Below, piece by piece: positions 15,766 through 28,734 of a DNA stretch of 64,000 bases. The DNA lies in contig JAGRPL010000004.1 in the NCBI GenBank assembly GCA_019449595.1, positions 930,001-994,000 on the forward strand, written 5' to 3'. Source of the stretch: Rhodoferax sp. Its GTDB lineage: Bacteria; Pseudomonadota; Gammaproteobacteria; Burkholderiales; Burkholderiaceae_C. Both the position numbers and the translations under genes were made by a program. Position 1 is the first letter of the stretch, and each line of letters opens with the position of its first letter. The notes beneath the pieces are model-generated. The model did no database searches and was not told where the DNA came from. It worked only from the letters and a program-made list of their open reading frames with translations.

Positions 15766-17482
15766 GGCGGCGCACGCGGTTGGCGTCCAGGCTGCGTGAC
15801 AGACTGTGCTCCACCGGCAGGGGCTCGGCGCCCAGACGGGCCGCCAGCAGTTCGGCACACAGGGCCGTAAAGCTCAGTCCCCGCGAACCCATGCCCACGC
15901 ACAGCCACAGCCCGGAGCCTGTGGGCGTGTCGATGGGACCGACCAGGGGCAGTCGGTCATGCGTGACGCAGCGGGTGGCCGACCACTGCGCCACCGGCCC
16001 GCGGTCCAGCGTTTCGGCCAGTTCGGCGCCGCCCTCGGGCAGCAGGTGCTGCAGACGTGCCATGTTGGCGGCGTGCTGCGCCCACAGATCCGCGGCGGCC
16101 AGGGCGTCGGTTTCAAAGGTGGAGCCGGCCACCCATTGCTCGCCCCCGGCGCCGGGAACATGGGGGATGAAACAGCCGTGGCCGTTGACCGGTGTGGCTG
16201 GCAGGCCGGGAATGTCCTCGGCGTAGGTTCCATGGCTCAGGGTGCCATGCACTGCCTGCAAGGCCGCCAGTTTGTCCTGCAGTTCGGGGCCTGGCAGCGC
16301 GTCGGCTGGTGCCCCGTTTTTCAGCAGGGTGGCACAGCCCAGGGCGTTGGCCAGCACCACCACGGCAAAACGGCCCAGTTCCCGGTCCTGTGGGTCCTGC
16401 AGCAGCCAGAGGGTGTCGTCGGCGCGGTGCAGGCCAGCCACCTTGGCATTGCCGACGAAGGTGATGCCAGGCTGTGCCAGCCAGGCCTGCACCAGCGTGG
16501 CCGGCTTGATCCAGGCGGCCTGCGGGTGCCAGTGGGGGGCGGCGTTTCTCCGGCGCTCCAGGACGCCGCTGGGGTCCCACTCCTGCCCGCGCGCCAGCAG
16601 GCGCTGGGCGTGTTGCAGCAGCAGGCGGGTGCCGCTGCGGGAGAGGCGCGAGCGTGGGTTGTCGTCGGCGGAGACATGGGGCACCGCCAAGCCGACGGGT
16701 ACGCCCGATGCCCCGCTGGCGGGCGCGGCATCCTGGTCGAACACGGTGACCTGCCAGCCGCGCAGGGCCAGTGCCTGGGCCACGCTGGCGCCGGCCATGC
16801 CGGCGCCTATGACGGCGCAGCGGGTCGGGGGCTGCACGGCGTGGGAGCGGGGGGTGCGGCGGCTCGGGATGTCCCAGCGCGGTTCGAAAGTGCCGGTGAA
16901 GGCGTCTACCATGCCGTCCGCGTCAGGGCTCGGAGGATCGGTTTGAAAGCCGGCGCCCTGCAGCAGCACCGCCAGGGGGGCACGGTGTGCCGTCGTGGGC
17001 GCCGCCGGTGCCGCGGGGTGCAAGGCGAACCGGGTGCCGCGCTTGCAGCGCCTGGCCAGCAACTGGGCCGCCCATTTGTCCTGCGGCGTGCCGCCCCACA
17101 CGGTGTCGGCCTGGAACACCTGCTCGCCCAGCATGGCCTGCGTGTCGCCGTGGCACAGCGTCAGCGACACGTGGCCGCCGTCCAGCTGGATGCGGTGAAA
17201 ACCGGGCCCCAGCCCGGTGCATTGTGCTGCCAGGGCGTGCGCCAGCGTGCCCCATTCGTCATTGGGGTGCACGTCGGCAGGGGCCGCGGTAGCGGCTGGC
17301 GCGATGCCCACGTAATGCAGCAGGCGAGGACGTTGCGGGTCGTGCCGCCACGCCAGCCAGGTGCTCAGAAAGCGGCGGCCGTCCTGGAAATCGGTGTCGA
17401 GTACGGTCCAGGCTGGATGCCTGGCCCATGCGCCGGGCAGGCCGCAGGACGCCAGGCTGTGCGTCGCCAGGTGGTCAGCCAC
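15725..17482 (-). CDS. mnmC: MnmC-type tRNA wobble-uridine enzyme with degenerate methyltransferase domain, 585 aa
   Basis: MnmC makes mnm5(s2)U34 in tRNA: a C-terminal FAD domain removes the carboxymethyl group and an N-terminal SAM domain methylates. The FAD domain is intact (VIGAGMAGASV near residue 228, and MGSRGLSFTALCAELLAA near the end). The N-terminal domain is short, and the SAM glycine loop (FGTGxNF in E. coli) reads DFQDGRRF. The LDGFAPAKNP-type catalytic segment is missing, with WGGTPQDKW in its place. I infer that only the oxidoreductase step works. The 3' end overlaps the convergent upstream gene by 41 bases. Confidence 0.85.
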   Translation of the reverse strand: MADHLATHSLASCGLPGAWARHPAWTVLDTDFQDGRRFLSTWLAWRHDPQRPRLLHYVGIAPAATAAPADVHPNDEWGTLAHALAAQCTGLGPGFHRIQLDGGHVSLTLCHGDTQAMLGEQVFQADTVWGGTPQDKWAAQLLARRCKRGTRFALHPAAPAAPTTAHRAPLAVLLQGAGFQTDPPSPDADGMVDAFTGTFEPRWDIPSRRTPRSHAVQPPTRCAVIGAGMAGASVAQALALRGWQVTVFDQDAAPASGASGVPVGLAVPHVSADDNPRSRLSRSGTRLLLQHAQRLLARGQEWDPSGVLERRRNAAPHWHPQAAWIKPATLVQAWLAQPGITFVGNAKVAGLHRADDTLWLLQDPQDRELGRFAVVVLANALGCATLLKNGAPADALPGPELQDKLAALQAVHGTLSHGTYAEDIPGLPATPVNGHGCFIPHVPGAGGEQWVAGSTFETDALAAADLWAQHAANMARLQHLLPEGGAELAETLDRGPVAQWSATRCVTHDRLPLVGPIDTPTGSGLWLCVGMGSRGLSFTALCAELLAARLGAEPLPVEHSLSRSLDANRVRRLRPAAAKPAPAVD

Positions 17483-17501
17483 GGGGCGGCGGACGAAAAA
17501 A

Positions 17502-17774
17502 TCAGGCCGACGGTGGCACGTAGCCCTGGGCAGCGTCGGCGCCGTCGCCGAAGAAATGGTTTTCCATCTGCCGCGCCAGGTACTGGCGGGCGCGGGCGTC
17601 GGCCAGGTTCAGGCGGTTTTCATTGACCAGCATGGTCTGGTGCTTGAGCCAGCCCGCCCAGGCTTCCTTGCTGACGTTTTGCCAGATGCGTTTGCCCAGT
17701 TCGCCGGGATAGGGGGGGAAGTCCAGGCCTTCGGCCTCTTTTCCCAGCTTGATACAGTTGACGGTGCGTGCCAT
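17502..17774 (-). CDS. YggX-family Fe(II)-trafficking protein, 90 aa
   Basis: A small cytoplasmic protein of the YggX family, linked to protection of Fe-S clusters from oxidants. The family signature is clear: [20 protein letters not shown], then [14 protein letters not shown] and [14 protein letters not shown]. The length (90 aa) is normal. A much longer in-frame extension upstream has no family match and crosses the divergent dsbB promoter region, so the ATG at 17774 is used. It lies 19 bases upstream of mnmC on the same strand. Confidence 0.95.
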   Translation of the reverse strand: MARTVNCIKLGKEAEGLDFPPYPGELGKRIWQNVSKEAWAGWLKHQTMLVNENRLNLADARARQYLARQMENHFFGDGADAAQGYVPPSA

Positions 17775-17966
17775 GGATAACCTCTGCGTGAAAGAATAGG
17801 TGTCGGTGAACACCGGATGCCGAATCTTATTCGGTTTGCAGTGTCCATCCAGAGCAACCGGGCGTTTCCTGGGGGAACTTCGCAGGCAAAATGGACCCTG
17901 ACCATGGGGCGCCACGCAGGTGTGCGGCGCCGATTGCTGACAAGGATGCTTATTTTGAACTTCGTG

Positions 17967-18467
17967 ATGGATCAGTTGGACCATGCGCCCCGGCGCGTGC
18001 TGGTGTTGGTGAGCGCGGCCTGTGTCGCCCTGCTGGCGTTTGGCCTGTATCTGCAGCACGTGGTGGGACTGGTGCCGTGCCCGATGTGCATCGTGCAGCG
18101 TTACGCTATGGTTTTGATAGCTATCTGCGCAGCATTGACGGCTTCTAGCGGCCGAAAAGGCGTGCAAATTGGCGGCAGTGCCGTGCTGGTGGTGCTGGCC
18201 GTGGCAGGCGCCTATGTGGCAGCACGCCAGAGCTGGTTGCAGTGGTACCCGCCGGAAGTGGTGTCCTGCGGGCGCGACCTGTACGGCATGATCGAAACCT
18301 TCCCGTTGCAGCGTGCCATTCCCATGATCTTCCGCGGTGGCGGCGACTGCACGCAGGTGGACTGGACTTTCCTGGGCGGCTCCATCGCCAACTGGTCGTT
18401 CCTGTGGTTTTGCGCCATGGCCCTGGTGGGCTCCCTGCTGGTGTGGCGCCGCGCGCGCCAGGCCTGA
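17967..18467 (+). CDS. dsbB: Disulfide bond formation protein DsbB, 166 aa
   Basis: An inner-membrane quinone reductase that reoxidises DsbA. Four hydrophobic segments are visible; the first periplasmic loop has the CPMC pair (~38-41), and the second loop carries two cysteines (SCGRD and GGDCTQ). The ATG of [10 protein letters not shown] is chosen because this places the CPMC pair as in the family; an ATG seven codons upstream (17946), with AAGG right before it, is possible. A copy of the ~57-bp repeat (18105-18160) encodes [13 protein letters not shown] and the short cytoplasmic loop after it, an unusual case of repeat DNA forming part of a membrane helix. Confidence 0.93.
   Translation: MDQLDHAPRRVLVLVSAACVALLAFGLYLQHVVGLVPCPMCIVQRYAMVLIAICAALTASSGRKGVQIGGSAVLVVLAVAGAYVAARQSWLQWYPPEVVSCGRDLYGMIETFPLQRAIPMIFRGGGDCTQVDWTFLGGSIANWSFLWFCAMALVGSLLVWRRARQA
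18105..18160 (+). repeat. Intragenic ~57-bp repeat, copy inside dsbB
   Basis: Starts GCTATG, with AGCT at +15, CGCA at +24, ACGG at +34 and GGCT near +36-39, then CTAGCGGCC. It is read in the same phase as the copies in cysN, the DUF934 gene and the aminotransferase gene (Ala-x-x-x-Ile-Ala). Confidence 0.75.
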
Positions 18468-18473
18468 GCGGGT

Positions 18474-19823
18474 TCAGCCCAGTTTCTTGAACAGCACCTG
18501 GCTCTTGCGGTCCCAGTTGTAGAGGCGCCGGCGGGCTTCCGGCAGTTTCTCGGGGTCGGTCTGCACGAAACCCCGCTTGAGGAACCAGTGTGCGGTGCGG
18601 GTCGTCAGCACAAAAATGCTGTCCAGCCCGGCCTGGCGCGCACGCTGCTCGATGCGCTTCAGAACGCGTTCGCCGTCGCCCTGGCCCTGTACCTGGGGTG
18701 ACACCGTCAGGGCCGCCATCTCGGCGGTCTTGGCTTCCGGATAGGGGTAGAGCGCCGCGCAGGCAAAGATCACGCCGTCGTGCTCGATCACGGTGTAGTT
18801 GCCCACGTCGCGCTCGATTTCGGTGCGGCTGCGCTTGACCAGGGTGCCGTCTTTCTCGAACGGCTCAATGAGCTGCAGGATGCCGCCCACGTCGTCCACG
18901 GTGGCCTCGCGCAGGCTCTCCAGCTTTTCGTCCACCACCATGGTGCCGATGCCGTCGTGCACGTACACCTCCAGCAGGATGGAGCCGTCCACGGAAAAGG
19001 GAATGATGTGGCTGCGTTCCACGCCGTTCTTGCACGCCTTGACGCAATGCTGCAGGTAAAACGCCGTGTCGGTGGGTTGGTTGGCTGCCGGCAGCTGGGT
19101 CAGCAGCTTTTCGGCGGCGGCCAGCGGCAGCTCGGTGTCGATGGGGTTGTCGTCCGAAGCTGCTTCCAGCGGGCGCAGCCGGATGCCGGGCACCTCGGTC
19201 ACAAAGATGAGCTTGTCGGCCTGCAGGGCAGTCGCTACCGACGTGGCCACTTCCTCCATGGCCAGGTTGAAGGCTTCGCCGGTGGGGGAAAAACCAAAGG
19301 GCGAGAGCAGCAGCATGGCGCCCATGTCGAGCACGCGGCTGATGCCCGCCGTGTCCACCTTGCGCACCAGCCCCGAGTGCTGGAAATCCACGCCGTCAAC
19401 AATGCCCACCGGCCGCGCGGTAATGAAGTTGCCCGAGATGACGCGTACGGTGGAGTCGGCCATGGGCGTGTTGGGCAGGCCCTGGCTGAACGCGGCCTCG
19501 ATCTCGTAGCGTAACTGGCCGGCGGCCTCCTGGGCGCAGTCCAGCGCCACTTCGTCGGTGATGCGGGTGCCGTGCGAATACTTGCCGGCGTGGCCTTTGG
19601 CCTTGAGCTGTTCGTTTACCTGCGGGCGAAACCCGTGCACCAGCACGATCTTCACGCCCATGCTCTGGATCATGGCCAGGTCCTGCGCCAGGTTCTGCAG
19701 CTTGCCGGCGGCAATGGCCTCGCCGGCGATGCCCACCACGAACGTCTGGTTGCGGAACTTGTGGATGTAGGGCGCTACCGAGCGGAACCAGGGCACGAAG
19801 GTGAAATTGAAAACAGAGGACAT
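18474..19823 (-). CDS. argA: N-acetylglutamate synthase ArgA, 449 aa
   Basis: First step of arginine biosynthesis: acetyl-CoA plus glutamate. The N-terminal ~290 residues are an amino-acid-kinase fold (VVGIAGEAIAAGKLQ, VLVHGFRPQVNEQL). The C-terminal ~150 residues are a GNAT acetyltransferase (ALTVSPQVQGQGDGERVL gives the acetyl-CoA loop). This is the classical two-domain, arginine-inhibited type. The ATG of MSSVFNFTFVPWFR is used; the reading frame is open far upstream across hrpA but without homology. It is divergent from hrpA and convergent with dsbB, 6 bases apart. Confidence 0.96.
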   Translation of the reverse strand: MSSVFNFTFVPWFRSVAPYIHKFRNQTFVVGIAGEAIAAGKLQNLAQDLAMIQSMGVKIVLVHGFRPQVNEQLKAKGHAGKYSHGTRITDEVALDCAQEAAGQLRYEIEAAFSQGLPNTPMADSTVRVISGNFITARPVGIVDGVDFQHSGLVRKVDTAGISRVLDMGAMLLLSPFGFSPTGEAFNLAMEEVATSVATALQADKLIFVTEVPGIRLRPLEAASDDNPIDTELPLAAAEKLLTQLPAANQPTDTAFYLQHCVKACKNGVERSHIIPFSVDGSILLEVYVHDGIGTMVVDEKLESLREATVDDVGGILQLIEPFEKDGTLVKRSRTEIERDVGNYTVIEHDGVIFACAALYPYPEAKTAEMAALTVSPQVQGQGDGERVLKRIEQRARQAGLDSIFVLTTRTAHWFLKRGFVQTDPEKLPEARRRLYNWDRKSQVLFKKLG

Positions 19824-19889
19824 GGTGTGCGCGGGTGGTGAATGCGGTGGAGGCGGGGATAATCTGCAATTCTCTACGAAGTTAGTACC

Positions 19890-23846
<3,957 letters not shown>

Positions 23847-23864
23847 CCGGGCGCCGCCCCGCGC

Positions 23865-24998
23865 TCAGTCCAGCGTCTGCCGGTAACGCTTGAGCGCCAC
23901 CACCCCGGCCACCAGTAAAAAAAGCAGCATGGGCCACAGGTCCTGCAGCAGCTGCGGGAGCGTGTTGCCCTTGAGCAGGATGCCGCGCACGATGCGCAGG
24001 AAGTGGGTCAGCGGCAGAATCTCGCCCACCCATTGGGCCCACACCGGCATGGCCCGGAAAGGGAACATGAAGCCTGACAGCAGCATGGACGGCAGGAAGA
24101 AAAAGAAAGTCATCTGCACGGCTTGCAGCTGGTTTTTGGCGACGGTGGAGAAGGTGAAGCCCACGCCCAGGTTGGCCAGCATGAACACGCCAATCATGGC
24201 CAGCAACAGCGTCATGCTGCCCACCATGGGCACTTCAAACAGCACAAATGCGGCGCCCAGAATGACCCCCAGCTGGATGTAGCCCATCACCACGTAGGGC
24301 AAGATCTTGCCCACCATGACTTCGCTGGGGCGCACGGGTGTGGCCAGCAGGTTTTCCATGGTGCCGCGCTCGCGCTCGCGGGTCATGGCCAGCCCGGTGA
24401 GCATTACCATGGTCATGGTCAGGATGGTGCCTACCAGGCCGGGAACAATGTTGTAGCGCGACAGCCCCTCGGGGTTGTAGCGGCGGTGCACCCGCAATTC
24501 AAAGGGGGGCGCGGCCAGGTTCAGGGTGCGCAGTGCGCCGGGCAGGTCGTGTGTGATGGCCTGCGGCACCAGTGCGCTGAGTGCTGCAATGGCGTTGCCC
24601 GAGGCGCTGGGGTCGGTGGCGTCGGCCGACACCAGGATCACCGGTTTTTCACCACGGATCAGGTCTTGTGAGAAGTGCGGCGGTATGACCACCATGAACT
24701 GCACCTCGCCGTCTTCCACCAGGGCCTCGGCTTCCTTCTCGCTGGTGAGCGTGTGGTCTATGCGGAAATAGCCGGTGTTCTGCATGGCGGCCAGCACGCC
24801 GCGCGACATGGGGCCGTTGTCGGTGCTCACCACCACGGTGGGCAGTCCCTTGGGGTCGGTGTTGATGGCATAGCCAAAGAGCACCAGCTGCAGGATGGGA
24901 ATGATCACCGCCATGCCAAAGGTCACGCGGTCGCGCATCATCTGCTGGAATTCCTTGATGAATACCGCCCGCATGCGGTTCATGGAAAAACGGGTCAT
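23865..24998 (-). CDS. ABC-2 type export permease (YbhR/YhhJ-like), 377 aa
   Basis: An inner-membrane permease with one N-terminal hydrophobic segment after MRAVFIKEFQQMMRDRVTFG, a ~150-residue periplasmic domain, and five C-terminal hydrophobic segments (TMTMVMLTGLAMTRERERGT is the conserved loop). It starts with an ATGA overlap with the ATPase gene. With the ATPase and the HlyD lipoprotein it forms a three-gene exporter unit of the YbhGFSR kind, usually linked to efflux of drugs or cations. Only one permease is present here, where E. coli has two. The substrate is unknown. Confidence 0.9.
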   Translation of the reverse strand: MTRFSMNRMRAVFIKEFQQMMRDRVTFGMAVIIPILQLVLFGYAINTDPKGLPTVVVSTDNGPMSRGVLAAMQNTGYFRIDHTLTSEKEAEALVEDGEVQFMVVIPPHFSQDLIRGEKPVILVSADATDPSASGNAIAALSALVPQAITHDLPGALRTLNLAAPPFELRVHRRYNPEGLSRYNIVPGLVGTILTMTMVMLTGLAMTRERERGTMENLLATPVRPSEVMVGKILPYVVMGYIQLGVILGAAFVLFEVPMVGSMTLLLAMIGVFMLANLGVGFTFSTVAKNQLQAVQMTFFFFLPSMLLSGFMFPFRAMPVWAQWVGEILPLTHFLRIVRGILLKGNTLPQLLQDLWPMLLFLLVAGVVALKRYRQTLD

Positions 24999-25747
24999 GC
25001 GCCGGCCTTGGTTGCAAAATTGTCGGTGGCACGGCCCACCAGGCGCACAAAGGCGTCTTCCAGGTCGCTTGCGCCGGCAGACGCCACAATGCTGGCCGCG
25101 CTGCCCTGGGCCAGGATTTCGCCATAGGCGATGTAGACCAGATCGTGGCAGCGCTCGGCTTCGTCCATGTAGTGGGTGGAGACCAGCACGGTGATGCCCT
25201 GTTCGGCCAGGGCGTGGATCTGGTCCCAGAACTCGCGCCGCGCCTTGGGGTCCACACCTGCGGTGGGCTCGTCCAGCAGCAGCAGGCGGGGCTCGTGGAT
25301 CAGGCAGGCGGCCAGCGCCAGGCGCTGTTTCCAGCCGCCCGACAAGGAGCCGGCCAACTGCTTTTGCCGGGCGGTCAGGCCCAGGCGTTCCAGCGCCTGG
25401 TCCACGGTGGTGCGGCGGTTGGGCAGTTCGAACAGGCGGGCCACAAAGTCGAGGTTCTCGCGGATGGAGAGGTCATCGTAGAGGCCGAAGCGCTGGGTCA
25501 TGTAGCCCACCTGGCGCTTGATGGCGACGGCGTCCCGGATGATGTCCAGCCCCAGGCAGGTGCCGCTGCCGCTGTCGGGGGTGAGCAGCCCGCACAGCAT
25601 GCGAATGGTGGTGGTCTTGCCGCTGCCGTTGGGGCCCAGAAAGCCACAAATGCGCCCGCTGCCGACCTGGAGCTGGATATGGTCCACCACGGCGCGGCCA
25701 CCGTAGGTTTTGCTCAGGTCCTGGACATCAATGGCCAGGGAGGTCAT
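24995..25747 (-). CDS. ABC transporter ATP-binding protein, 250 aa
   Basis: A single nucleotide-binding domain. Walker A GPNGSGKTT lies at ~38-46, the signature is variant (LSGGWKQRL), Walker B is LLLLDEPTAGVDP, and the H-loop is STHYMDEAE. The ATG at 25747 overlaps the HlyD gene stop by four bases (ATGA). E. coli YbhF-type proteins carry two fused ATPase domains, while this one has a single domain, so two copies would pair. It works with the permease at 23865-24998. Confidence 0.93.
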   Translation of the reverse strand: MTSLAIDVQDLSKTYGGRAVVDHIQLQVGSGRICGFLGPNGSGKTTTIRMLCGLLTPDSGSGTCLGLDIIRDAVAIKRQVGYMTQRFGLYDDLSIRENLDFVARLFELPNRRTTVDQALERLGLTARQKQLAGSLSGGWKQRLALAACLIHEPRLLLLDEPTAGVDPKARREFWDQIHALAEQGITVLVSTHYMDEAERCHDLVYIAYGEILAQGSAASIVASAGASDLEDAFVRLVGRATDNFATKAGA

Positions 25748-26730
25748 GGCGTCTTGTCGTCCTTGCCGGCGGGGCGCACATCCAGCGGCTGGCCGGGCTT
25801 GAGGTGGGCGGCGTCCTGCGGGGCGGGCTGGGCTTCGGCCATGAACACCAGCTTGGCGCGCTGGGCGTTGGAGTAGATCACGGGAGGGGTGTATTCGGGC
25901 TGGGTGGCAATGCGCGAGATGTGCGCAGTCATGGGGGGGCAGCCGTCGCACGACAGGGTAACCGCCTGGCCGGCGTGGATGGAGGCCAGGGCCGACTCGG
26001 GCACAAAGAAACGCGCCTTGATGTTTTGCGGTGGCAGGAGCGAGACCACGGGTTGCCCGGCGGGGACGAATTCGCCGGGTTGAAAAAACACATCGGCCAC
26101 CAGCGCGTCTGCGGGTGCGGTCTGTTGTTTTTGTCCGCTGCGCCACTCGCTTTGGCGCAGCACTTCGCTGGCGGCCTGGGCGCTGGCCTGGGTGGCGGCG
26201 CGCTCGTCAGTGCGGGCGGGCAGGCGGGCTACGCGCAGGGCGGCTTGCAGTTCTTGGACGCGGGCCTGGGTCTGGGTCACGGCGAGGGTGGCATCGTCTA
26301 TATGGGCCTTGGATACAAAGCCCTGGGCGACGAGCTGCTGCTGCCGCTCCATCTCGTGCCGGGCCAGGGTGGCGTTGGCCTGGGCCTGGGCCAGCTGGGC
26401 CTCGGAGACGGCGATTTCTTCGGTGCGTTTGCCTTTGTCCAGATTCGTGGCCTGCGCCTGCGCGCTGGCCAGGCGCGCGGCAGCCTCGTCGCGTGCGGCA
26501 TTTTCGCTCTCGGCTTCCAGCGCAAACAGGGGGGCTCCCCGGGTGATGTTTTGGCCGGCTTTGACCGCCACACGATCCAGTCGCCCGGCCAGGGGGGCTG
26601 CCACGTAAACGTAGTCGCCTTCCGCGTAACCGGACCAGGCCGCCGGGGTCTTGTCGGAGCATGCGCCCAGCAGGACAAGTACCGGGACGGACAGCAGCAG
26701 GGGCCAGTGGGGCAGGGGATGGTTCAACAT
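25744..26730 (-). CDS. HlyD-family membrane fusion lipoprotein of the ABC exporter, 328 aa
   Basis: A periplasmic adaptor with a lipoprotein signal peptide (hydrophobic LLLSVPVLVLLGAC, lipobox Cys at residue ~24). A biotinyl-lipoyl-like half (VAAPLAGRLDRVAVKAGQ) follows, then a long Ala/Gln-rich coiled-coil hairpin (~75-190), then the second lipoyl half and beta-barrel. An uncommon Cys pair (SCDGCPP) lies near residue 265. The ATG at 26730 follows an AGGA about ten bases upstream. It heads the three-gene efflux operon. Confidence 0.9.
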   Translation of the reverse strand: MLNHPLPHWPLLLSVPVLVLLGACSDKTPAAWSGYAEGDYVYVAAPLAGRLDRVAVKAGQNITRGAPLFALEAESENAARDEAAARLASAQAQATNLDKGKRTEEIAVSEAQLAQAQANATLARHEMERQQQLVAQGFVSKAHIDDATLAVTQTQARVQELQAALRVARLPARTDERAATQASAQAASEVLRQSEWRSGQKQQTAPADALVADVFFQPGEFVPAGQPVVSLLPPQNIKARFFVPESALASIHAGQAVTLSCDGCPPMTAHISRIATQPEYTPPVIYSNAQRAKLVFMAEAQPAPQDAAHLKPGQPLDVRPAGKDDKTP

Positions 26731-26753
26731 TGGAAAAAATCCTGGAACGGTGC

Positions 26754-28709
26754 CTAGGCGCCGGGTGCGTACAGGGACACCTGGTTGCTGCCGCTCAGCT
26801 TGGCGTGGTACATCGCTTCGTCGGCATGCCGGGCCAGTTCTACTGCCTCGGAGCCATGTTCGGGATACAGGGCAATGCCAATGCTGGCCGAGATGCACAG
26901 CACATGGCCCTCGACCATGAAGGGGGCCTGGAGGGCCAGACGGATTTTCTCCGCCACCATCAGGGTGTCGTCTGCCTGCACGATGTTGCGCAGCAAAACC
27001 ACAAACTCGTCTCCGCCGATGCGCGCCGGAGTGTCCGACTCACGCACCGCTGCGCGAATCCGGTTGGCGACTTCTTTCAGCAGCAGATCGCCGACCCGGT
27101 GGCCGAAGCGGTCATTGACGGGTTTGAACTGGTCGAGATCGATGAACATCAAGCCCAGCTGGGTCTGGTCGCGCTGGGCGGCGGCCAGTGCGGCGTGCAC
27201 GCGGTCGTCGAACAGGGCCCGGTTGGGGAGTCCTGTCAGCACGTCCTGCAGCGCCATCAGGCGGATGCGCTCTTCGGCTTCCTTCTGCAACTGGATGTCG
27301 GAGAAATACCCGAACCAGAGGATGCTGCCATCGGGCTGTTTTTCCGGTGTGGCCTGCCCTTCGTACCAGCGGTAATCCCCCGTGGGCTGGCGCATGCGGA
27401 ACTGGGCGCGCCAGTGCGACAGGGTGGCGGCGGAATCCGCAATGCTGCGCATCACCATCTGGGCGTCTTCTGCCGGTGCGTTGGCAAATATCGGGCTGGA
27501 ATCCTTGGCCAGACTTTCGGGGGTCAACCCGAATATTTCAACCCGGGGGCTGATGTAGGGAAAATGGGAACTTCCGTCCGGGCGCAGGCGGAATTCGTAA
27601 ATGACTCCGGGTACTCCCGCGGAAACTTTCTGCAGGAAGTTGAGTGTTTCGCGCTGCGCGTTTTCACTTTTCTTGCGTGCGGTGATGTCGTTGTGCACGA
27701 TGACGGCGCCTCTGCGCCGGTCACCAAATGGCGTGACGGTCATCATGTACCAGCGCTGCTCGGTGGGGGAGTGGCAGTCGTATTCCAGGCTGAACGTCGG
27801 CAGTCGTCCGTCGAGCACGGCCTTGATTCCATCGTAAGGGCCCAGTGCGCTGGTTGCAGGCGAGGGCGTGGTGGGCCGGCATTGTTCCAGGTAGTTGGCA
27901 CCCAGGCCGGTGTTGACCGCGGGCGTGCCGGGGAGGGGGGCATTGTCGACGGAAAAGCGTCGCCAGGTTTCATTGACGGCGGTGATCGCGCCGGTCTTGT
28001 CAATCACCACAATCTGGGCGGGAATGGAGTCGACAATGGACTGCACGAAGCCGTTGCTTTCGTGCAGCGCATCTTCGATCCGCTCGCGGGCCATGACCAC
28101 CAGGCCCAGGGTCATCAGGGGAATGCACACCAGGGTGTTGAGGTAGGTCACGCTCTGGATGAAATTGGACGCGGTAAAGACCAGCATCTCCGCCATCCCG
28201 GTGGCGGTTCCGATGCTGCGGAATACAAAAACGGTCAGAAAGAGGACGAGTCCGAGCGCCAGGAAATATTGCCCGCGCCCTACCGTTTCCCGGCGTTTCT
28301 GCAGCAACACCACCAGGATCAGCAGGCTTTGGGCGGCATAGATGCTGGCGCAGAAGATGATGCGCACGCGCAGGTCGTGCAGGTAGAAGGGCAACGTCAC
28401 GGCCACGGCGGCAACCGGGAGCCAGATCAGCCACCGGGGCGGGCGGCGGTGCTGGAATTTGAAAAGACCCTCCGCGAACAGGGCCAGCGAGGCGGCCAGC
28501 AAGCTGTTGGCGGCGACGATGGAGGCCACATCGCCAATCTTGCCCCGCAGGCTGAACAGCACGTAGGCGATGGCGTGTAGCACCAACGCGAGTGCCCAGG
28601 CCCGCAGTTCGTCGTGCTGGCGGCGGTACGCCGCGGCAGCGATGGCGCCCGCCAGCGTGGCGCTGACGGTGATGATCACCAGGAACAGGGTGGGAACGTG
28701 CAGGTCCAT
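26754..28709 (-). CDS. Membrane PAS-PAS-GGDEF diguanylate cyclase, 651 aa
   Basis: It would make cyclic di-GMP in response to a signal sensed in or at the membrane. About six or seven hydrophobic segments fill residues 5-205, followed by two PAS-type regions (~220-350 and ~355-480) and a GGDEF domain (~490-650). The active-site motif is intact (IGGDEF near residue 560). An RxxD inhibitory site (RESD) sits five residues before it, so product inhibition is expected. No EAL domain. It stands alone between the exporter operon and the aminotransferase gene. Confidence 0.92.
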   Translation of the reverse strand: MDLHVPTLFLVIITVSATLAGAIAAAAYRRQHDELRAWALALVLHAIAYVLFSLRGKIGDVASIVAANSLLAASLALFAEGLFKFQHRRPPRWLIWLPVAAVAVTLPFYLHDLRVRIIFCASIYAAQSLLILVVLLQKRRETVGRGQYFLALGLVLFLTVFVFRSIGTATGMAEMLVFTASNFIQSVTYLNTLVCIPLMTLGLVVMARERIEDALHESNGFVQSIVDSIPAQIVVIDKTGAITAVNETWRRFSVDNAPLPGTPAVNTGLGANYLEQCRPTTPSPATSALGPYDGIKAVLDGRLPTFSLEYDCHSPTEQRWYMMTVTPFGDRRRGAVIVHNDITARKKSENAQRETLNFLQKVSAGVPGVIYEFRLRPDGSSHFPYISPRVEIFGLTPESLAKDSSPIFANAPAEDAQMVMRSIADSAATLSHWRAQFRMRQPTGDYRWYEGQATPEKQPDGSILWFGYFSDIQLQKEAEERIRLMALQDVLTGLPNRALFDDRVHAALAAAQRDQTQLGLMFIDLDQFKPVNDRFGHRVGDLLLKEVANRIRAAVRESDTPARIGGDEFVVLLRNIVQADDTLMVAEKIRLALQAPFMVEGHVLCISASIGIALYPEHGSEAVELARHADEAMYHAKLSGSNQVSLYAPGA

Positions 28710-28734
28710 GGCAGTGTGCGGATGTGCGGCCCGA

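Noticed and set aside
26661..28580. 639-codon plus-strand reading frame opposite the GGDEF gene
   Set aside because: Covers a gene with intact PAS and GGDEF motifs on the other strand; no family resemblance.
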